DNA of 64,000 nucleotides. Source: Lolium rigidum. Its lineage: Eukaryota; Streptophyta; Magnoliopsida; Poales; Poaceae. The DNA lies in contig NC_061511.1 of NCBI RefSeq assembly GCF_022539505.1, positions 36,156,620 through 36,220,619 of the forward strand, read 5' to 3'. The notes beneath the pieces were generated by a model, which saw nothing but the letters and a program-made list of their open reading frames with translations, had not been told where the DNA came from and ran no database searches. The position numbers were made by a program, and so were the translations under genes. Positions 57,170 through 64,000 of this stretch are shown here, piece after piece; positions within the stretch are counted from its first letter, which is position 1, and each line of letters starts with the position of its first letter.

Positions 57170-60100
57170 AGCTATTTTACGGCGCCGTTGCCGGGGAGGA
57201 AAGGTAAAAGGTACTCACACTCTGGATCTCGGCTACTAAGCTATTTTCGTCGTTGTAAGTACTCGAAGCTATTTTCTTTAGATCCTGCAATTGCATCTTT
57301 TTGTTTCTTGTTTACACTAGTTTGGCATAATGGACAACAATGAGCTTCTTATTCTATTTCCTGATTTAAGACATGGATGGTTTGATGCGAAAATTAAAAA
57401 ACCCATGGAACATATTAGCATGAATACTTTGAATACCATTGTTGCTAATGATATGGAAAATTCTAAGCTTGGGGAAGCTGGTTTTCATGATCTTTTTAGT
57501 CCCCCAAGCATTGAGGAGAAAATTTTCTTTGATGATACTTTGCCTCCTATTTATGATGATTATAATGATAGTAGTCTTTTAGTACCACTTGTTATGGAGG
57601 ATAAATTTGATTATGATTACAATATGCCTCCTATATTTGATGATGAGAATAATAATGATAGCTACTTTGTTGAATTTGCTCCCACTACAACTAATAAAAT
57701 TGATTATGCTTATGTGGAGAGTAATAATTTTATGCATGAGACTCATGATAAGAATGCTTTATGTGATAGTTATATTGTTGAGTTTGCTCATGTTGCTACT
57801 GAAAGTTATTATGAGAGAGGAAAATATGGTTGTAGAAATTTTCATGTTACTAAAATGCCTCTCTATGTGCTGAAATTTTTGAAGCTACACTTGTTTTATC
57901 TTCCTATGCTTGTCACTTTGCTCTTCATGAACTTGTTTATTTACAAGATTCCTATGCATAGGAAGCATGTTAGACTTAAGTTTGTTTTGAATTTGCCTCT
58001 TGATGCTCTCTTTTGCTTCAAATACTATTTCTTGCGAGTGCATCATTAAAACTGCTGAGCCCATCTTAACGGCTATAAAGAAAGAACTTCTTGGGAGATA
58101 ATCCATGTGTTATTTTTCTACAGTACTTTGTTTTATATTTGTGTCTTGGAAGTTGTTACTACTGTAGCAACCTCTCCTTATCTTAGTTTTGTGCCTAGTT
58201 GTGCCAAGTAAAGTCTTTGATAGAAAGGTTGATACTAGATTTGGATTACTGCGCAGTTACAGATTTCTTTGCTGTTACGAATTTCGACCTACCTCCCTGT
58301 AGGTAGCTCAGAAAATTAAGCCAATTTACGTGCGTGATCCTCAGATATGTACGCAACTTTCATTCAATTTGGGCATTTTCATTTGAGCAAGTCTGGTGCC
58401 TCAATAAAATCCATCTTTACGGACTGTTCTGTTTTGACAGATTCTGCCTTTTATTTCGCATTGCCTCTTTTGCTATGGTGGATGAATTTCTTTGTTCCAT
58501 TAATGTCCAGTAGCTTTATGCAATGTCCAGAAGTGTTAAGAATGATTGTGTCACCCCTGAACATGTTAATTTTTATTGTGCACTAACCCTCTAATGAGTT
58601 GTTTCGAGTTTGGTGTGGAGGAAGTTTTCAAGGGTCAAGAGAGGAGGATGATATACTATGATCAAGAAGAGTGAAAGCTCTAAGCTTGGGGATGCCCCGG
58701 TGGTTCACCCCTGCATATTTCAAGAAGACTCAAGCGTCTAAGCTTGGGGATGCCCAAGGCATCCCCTTCTTCATCGACAACATTATCAGGTTCCTCCCCT
58801 AAAACTATATTTTTATTCGGCCACATCTTATGTACTTTGCTTGGAGCGTCGGTTTGTTTTTGTTTTTGTTTTTCTTGAATAAAATGGATCCTAGCATTCA
58901 CTTGTATGGGAGAGAGACACGCTCCGCTGTAGCATATGGACAAGTATGTCCTTAGGCTCTACTCATAGTATTCATGGCGAAGTTTCTTCTTCGTTAATTT
59001 GTTATATGGTTGGAATTGGAAAATGATACATGTAGTAAATTTCTAAAATGTCTTGAATAATTTGATACTTGGCAATTGTTGTGCTCATGTTTAAGCTCTT
59101 GCATCATATACTTTGCACCCATTAATGAAGAAACACCTAGAGCTTGCTAAATTTGGTTTGCATATTTGGTCTCTCTAAAGTCTAGATAATATCTAGTATT
59201 GAGTTTTGAACAACAAGGAAGACGGTGTAGAGTCTTATAATGTTTACAATATGTCTTTTATGTGAGTTTTGCTGCACCGGTTCATCCTTGTGTTTGTTTC
59301 AAATAACCTTGCTAGCCTAAAACTTGTATCGAGAGGGAATACTTCTCATACATCCAAAATCCTTGAGCCAACCACTATGCCATTTGTGTCCACCATACCT
59401 ACCTACTACATGGTATTTCTCCGCCATTCCAAAGTAAATTGCTTGAAGTGCTACCTTTAAATTTCTATCCCCTACCTTTGCAATATATAGCTCATGGGAC
59501 AAATAGGTTAAAAACTATTGTGGTATTGAATATGTACTTATGCACTTTATCTCTTATTAAGTTGCTTGTTGTGCGATAACCATGTTTTAGGGACGCCATC
59601 AACTATTCTTTGTTGAATATCATGTGAGTTGCTATGCATGTCCGTCTTGTCTGAAGTAAGAGAGATCTACCACCTTAATGGTTGGAGCATGCATATTGTT
59701 AGAGAAGAACATTGGGCCGCTAACTAAAGCCATGATTCATGGTGGAAGTTTCAGTTTTGGACATATATCCTCAATCTCATATGAGAATAATAATTGTTGC
59801 CACATGCTTATGCATTAAAGAGGAGTCCATTATCTGTTGTCCATGTTGTCCCGGTATGGATGTCTAAGTTGAGAATAATCAAAAGCGAGAAATCCAAAAT
59901 GCGAGCTTTCTCCTTAGACCTTTGTACGAGCGGCATGGAGGTACCCCATTGTGACACTTGGTTAAAACATGTGTATTGCGATGATCCGGTAGTCCAAGCT
60001 AATTAGGACAAGGTGCGGGCACTATTAGTATACTATGCATGAGGCTTGCAACTTGTAAGATATAATTTACATAACTCATATGCTTTATTACTACCGTTGA

Positions 60101-60622
60101 CAAAATTGTTTCATGTTTTCAAAATAAAAGCTCTAGCACAAATATAGCAATCGATGCTTTCCTCTTTGAAGGATCATTCTTTTACCTTTTATGTTGAGTC
60201 AGTTCACCTATTTCTCTCCACCTCAAGAAGCAAACACTTTTGTGAACTGTGCATTGATTCCTACATACTTGCATATTGCACTTGTTATATTACTCTATGT
60301 TGACAATTATCCATGAGATATACATGTTACAAGTTGAAAGCAACCGCTGAAACTTAATCTTCCTTTGTGTTGCTTCTATACCTTTACTTTGATTTATTGC
60401 TTTATGAGTTAACTCTTATGCAAGACTTATTGATGCTTGTCTTTATGAAAAGTCTTTGCTTTATGATTCAGTTGTTTACTCATGTCATTACCATTGTTTT
60501 GATCGCTGCATTCATTACATATGTTTACAATATGATCAAGGTTATGATGGCATGTCACTCCAGAAATTATCTTTGTTATCGTTTACCTACTCGGGACGAG
60601 CAGAAACTAAGCTTGGGGATGC
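57170..60622 (+). mobile_element. A2 internal region 2
   Basis: 3453 bp, uninterrupted, about 98% identical by eye to internal 1 after removing C. It begins AGCTATTTTACGGCGCCGTT (primer site with altered first base), contains the intact 239-codon ORF, then 2.5 kb non-coding, polypurine-like TAAGCTTGGGGATGCC at about 58681 and 58739, and the terminal AAGCTTGGGGATGC next to LTR3. No gag-pol is present. Confidence 0.85.
57330..58049 (+). CDS. A2 ORF of unknown function, intact copy
   Basis: 239 codons, starting 133 bases after the primer site, where Gag would start in an autonomous relative. I do not recognise a family. The N-terminal part (residues 1-60) contains FPDLRHGWFDAKIKKPMEHI. The middle is acidic and internally repetitive: PPI(Y/F)DD occurs at about 72 and 100, and DSY(F/I)VEFA at about 110 and 146. 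The C-terminal part has a hydrophobic stretch (about 178-207, FYLPMLVTLLFMNLFIY) that could span a membrane, flanked by basic residues. There is no zinc knuckle and no capsid motif. Retention of an open frame in an element without pol suggests a role for the protein or for translation of the RNA. The sister copy at 21640 has a single-base frameshift. Confidence 0.6.
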   Translation: MDNNELLILFPDLRHGWFDAKIKKPMEHISMNTLNTIVANDMENSKLGEAGFHDLFSPPSIEEKIFFDDTLPPIYDDYNDSSLLVPLVMEDKFDYDYNMPPIFDDENNNDSYFVEFAPTTTNKIDYAYVESNNFMHETHDKNALCDSYIVEFAHVATESYYERGKYGCRNFHVTKMPLYVLKFLKLHLFYLPMLVTLLFMNLFIYKIPMHRKHVRLKFVLNLPLDALFCFKYYFLRVHH

Positions 60623-62133
60623 TGATACGTCTCCGACGTATCGATAATTTCTTATGTTCCATGCCACATTATTGATGATATCTACATGTTTTATGCACAC
60701 CTTATGTCATATTCGTGCATTTTCTGGAACTAACCTATTAACAAGATGCCGAATGTGCCGGTTCTGTTTTCTCGCTGTTTTTGGTTTCAGAAATCCTAGT
60801 AACGAAATATTCTCGGAATCGGACGAAATCAACGCCAAAGATCTTAGAATCCCCGGAAGCATCCGGAACACCCGAGAGTCGCCGGAGAGGGGGCCACGGG
60901 GCCCCCGGATGATAGGGTGGCGCGGCCCACCCCCTGGCCGCGCGGCCCTATGGTGTCGTCGCCCCTTCGACCTTCTGACGCCGCCTCTTCGCCTATATAA
61001 AGGTCCCAGACCTAAAACCTCGATATGGAAGGGCCACGATACGGAAAACCTTCTAGAGCCGCCGCCATCGCGAAGCCAAGATCTGGGGGACAGGAGTCTC
61101 TGTTCCGGCACGCCGTCGGGACGGGGAAGTGCCCCCGGAAGGCTTCTCCATCGACACCACCGCCATCTTCATCAACGCTGCTGTCTCCCATGAGGAGGGA
61201 GTAGTTCTCCATCGAGGCTCGGGGCTGTACCGGTAGCTATGTGGTTAATCTCTCTCCTATGTACTTCAATACAATGATCTCATGAGCTGCTTTACATGAT
61301 TGAGATCCATATGATGAGCTTTGTATCGCTACTAGTTGTGTGCTACTCATGTGATGTTATTAAAGTAGTCTATTCCTCCGGCATGGTGTAAAGGTGACTA
61401 GTGTGTGCACCGTGTGGTTCTTGTCGTAGGCTATGATTATGATCTCTTGTAGATTATGAAGTTAACTATTGCTATGATGGTATTGATGTGATCTATTCCT
61501 CCTACATAGTGTGAAGGTGACAGTGTGCATGCTGTGTTAGTACTTGGTTTAGTTGTGTTGATCTGTCATGCACTCTAAGGTTATTTAAATATGAACATTG
61601 AATATTGTGGAGCTTGTTAACTCCGGCATTGAGGGTTCGTGTAATCCTACGCAATTAGTGGTGTTCATCATCCAACAAGAGAGTGTAGACTATGCATTTA
61701 TCTATTCTGTTATGTGATCAAAGTTGAGAGTGTCCACTAGTGAAAGTCTAATCCCTAGGCCTTGTTCCTAAATACTGCTATCGCTTCTTGTTTACTGTTT
61801 TACCGCGTTACTACTGCTGCGTTACTACTGCTTGTTTACTGTCCTGGGCAAAGCACTTTTCTAGTGCCGTTGCCACTGCTCATACTTATTTGTACCACCT
61901 GTATTTCACTATCTCTTCGCCGAACTAGTGCACCTATTAGGTGTGTTGGGGACACAAGAGACTTCTTGCTTTGTGGTTGCAGGGTTGCATGAGAGGGATA
62001 TCTTTGACCTCTTCCTCCCTGAGTTCGATAAACCTTGGGTGATCCACTTAAGGGAAACTTGCTGCTGTTCTACAAACCTCTGCTCTTGGAGGCCCAACAC
62101 TGTCTACAAGAATAGAAGCACCCGTAGACATCA
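60623..62133 (+). mobile_element. A2 LTR3
   Basis: 1511 bp, TGATACGTCTCC to GTAGACATCA. It lacks a primer site afterwards: the A1 fragment begins at once. TATATAAAGG at about 61000 is the TATA box. It is closer in small variants to LTR2 than to LTR1 (for example GAAGTTAACT versus GACGTTAACT). Confidence 0.88.
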
Positions 62134-63382
62134 CCCCCCGCGTTGCCCTTCCGCCTACTTAAAGCCTTCGTCGCGAAACCCTCTGTACCGAGAGCCACGA
62201 TACGGAAAACCTTACTGAGACGCCGCCGCCGCCTATCCCATCTCGGGGGATTCTGGAGATCGCCTCCGGCACCCTGCCGGAGAGGGGAATCATCTCCCGG
62301 GAGGACTCTTCACCGCCATGGTCGCCTCCGGAGTGATGAGTGAGTAGTTCACCCCTGGACTATGGGTCCATAGCGGTAGCTAGATGGTCGTCTTCTCCTC
62401 ATGTGCTTCATTGTCGGATCTTGTGAGCTGCCTAACATGATCAAGATCATCTATCCGTAATACTATATGTTGTGTTTGTCGGGATCCGATGGATAGAGAA
62501 TACTATGTTATGTTAATTATCAAGTTATTACCTATGTGTTGTTTATGATCTTGCATGCTCTCCGTTATTAGTAGAGGCTCTGGCCAAGTTTTTTCTCTTA
62601 ACTCCAAGAGGGAGTATTTATGCTCGATAGTGGGTTCATGCCTCCATTAAATGCGGGACGGTGACGGAAAGTTCTAAGGTTGTGGATGTCTTGTTGCCAC
62701 TAGGGATAAAACATTGATGCTATGTCTAAGGATGTAGTTATTGATTACATTACGCACCATACTTAATGCAATTGTCTGTTGTTTTGCAACTTAATACTGG
62801 AAGGGGTTCGGATGATAACTTGAAGGTGGACTTTTTAGGCATAGATGCATGCTGGATAGCGGTCTATGTAATTTGTCGTAATGCCCAATTAAATCTCACT
62901 ATATTTATCATATCATGTATGTGCATTGTTATGCCCTCTCTATTTGTCAATTGCCCGACTGTAATTTGTTCACCCAACATGCTTTTATCTTATGGGAGAG
63001 ACACCTCTAGTGAGCTGTGGACCCCGGTCCTATTCTTTACATCGCATACAATCTCTGCAATACTTGTTTTATCTGTTTTACGCAAACAATCATCTTCCAC
63101 ACAATACGGTTAATCCTTTGTTACAGCAAGCCGGTGAGATTGACAACCTCACTCGTTTCGTTGGGGCAAAGTACTTTGGTTGTGTTGTGCGAGGTTCCAC
63201 GTTGGCGCCGGAATCCCCGGTGTTGCGCCGCATTACATTCCGCCACCATCAACCTTCAACTTGCTTCTTGGCTCCTCCTGGTTCGATAAACCTTGGTTTC
63301 TTTCGAGGGAAAACTTGCTCTCGTACGCATCACACCTTCCTCTTGGGGTTCCCAATGGACGTGTGTCAACTGCACGCATCAC
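62134..63382 (+). mobile_element. A1-type LTR fragment, forward (right edge of the nested block)
   Basis: 1249 bp matching the last 1247 bp of the reverse A1 LTR at 17539-18785. The first 350 bp of the LTR are missing. It ends GCACGCATCA at 63382, directly against Copia coding sequence. Together with 17539-19133 it forms the inverted outer edges of the block. Confidence 0.8.
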
Positions 63383-64000
63383 CAATCCGAATCTTCAAGG
63401 GCTTCAAATACTTTCTTGGGTTCCACTAAAGAGATATAAGCATGATGATGGCTAAAGTTAGCCAATTGCCTTCTTGTAGAAACCTTTTCCCTTACATCAC
63501 CAAGAACCTTGTCATGAGTGTGTCCACGAAGTTCGAGGTTCCTTTCTCTTCTTGCTAGACGACGGGCCTCGATCTCCTCCTTGGTCTTTCTTGGCCTTGG
63601 AGGTGTCACTTGATCATTTGGGTCCCCGTCTTGACCTTGAACTTGAGCTTCCTCAATTGCTTGGGGTTGCTCATTCTCATGTGCTTGATCTTGAACAATA
63701 TTCGGAGAAGGGCAAGAGTTGATTGGATCCTCATTGGAGCCATTATGAATGCTTGGTTGATCTTGACCTTGATCTTGTCCTTGATCTTGCACACAAGAGG
63801 GAGGGTCTTGTTCTTGTTCTTGGGTTGGTGCATCATTTGCTTCACTAGGTAGGGTTTGTTGATGTTGAGGAGATGAGGGCTCCACCGTGGTAGAGCATAG
63901 TTCTTCCCGAGACGCCACACTGTGTCCCTCAATGGGGCGGAAAAATCCCACACCCATTCTTACTATGGCATCTTGAGGTATTTCATCACCTGCACAAACA
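63383..64000 (-). pseudogene. pol: Copia pol, linker upstream of RT (continues beyond the window)
   Basis: An open minus-strand frame of about 206 codons, still open at the window end. It is rich in Gln, Glu, Asp and Pro (QDQGQDQGQDQ repeats), then PPRPRKTKEEIEARRLARRE, and ends at HHAYISLVEPKKVFEALEDS-DW. That is the conserved segment just before the RT domain in Sirevirus-like Copia elements. It belongs with 16202-17538: same strand, same family, and correct order if the 45.8-kb block is removed, apart from about 50 missing codons. Confidence 0.82.

Overview
The window is a stretch of transposon-dominated nuclear DNA from a grass. The elements (Sirevirus-type Copia, Athila- and Tat-type Gypsy, CACTA, Stowaway MITE, Helitron-like) and their lengths fit a Pooideae cereal, most likely Triticeae (wheat, barley, rye or Aegilops). 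That placement is inference from element style; there is no species marker. I see no bacterial-type operon, rRNA, tRNA or CRISPR. Apart from one doubtful small gene near 9.3-10.1 kb, all coding capacity belongs to mobile elements or to gene fragments they carry.

Layout. 1-880: no feature. 881-7020: satellite-like array of about nine units, each joining a 450-600 bp complex segment to a degenerate telomere-like tract (TTTAGGG, TTAGGG and CTAGGG variants). 7021-10412: GC-rich gene-like debris, a Stowaway MITE (7667-7798) and a small multi-exon hypothetical gene with tandemly duplicated exons. 10413-11648: a short CACTA-like element filled with a 105-bp repeat. 11649-12285: a reverse LTR fragment. 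12286-17538 and 63383-64000: the two separated parts of one reverse-strand Copia (Sirevirus-like) element, with LTR, accessory ORF, RT-RNase H and the linker upstream of RT.

17539-63382 is a 45.8-kb block lying inside that Copia pol gene. Its two edges are the 3' ends of the same LTR family (A1) in inverted orientation. Inside is a head-to-head junction (about 19650) and then an LTR-internal-LTR-internal-LTR array of a non-autonomous Athila-like Gypsy (A2): LTR1 19968-21479, internal 1 21480-40774, LTR2 40775-57169, internal 2 57170-60622, LTR3 60623-62133. Later insertions sit in the array: a gag-protease-only Tat-like Gypsy (C, 24739-40573, target duplication AAGAC), a Helitron-like element with host-gene fragments inside C's 5' LTR (D, 25344-33660), a solo Copia LTR (E, 41244-43622, duplication AGGAG) and an Athila-type Gypsy (B, 44068-56563, duplication CTGTG), both in LTR2. 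Removing E and B leaves LTR2 at 1510 bp, against 1512 and 1511 for LTR1 and LTR3. Removing C leaves internal 1 at 3455 bp, against 3453 for internal 2. The nesting model is therefore internally consistent.

Three unrelated retrotransposons each carry an accessory ORF outside gag-pol with gene-like control signals: an antisense acidic ORF in C, a post-pol ORF with its own TATA box and Kozak ATG in B, and a post-pol ORF with a plausible intron in the Copia. The A2 element has a 239-codon ORF of unknown function and no gag-pol. These accessory genes, the telomere-like array, the inverted A1/A2 junction and the chimeric 5' half of B are the most interesting parts. Percent identities are estimates by eye.
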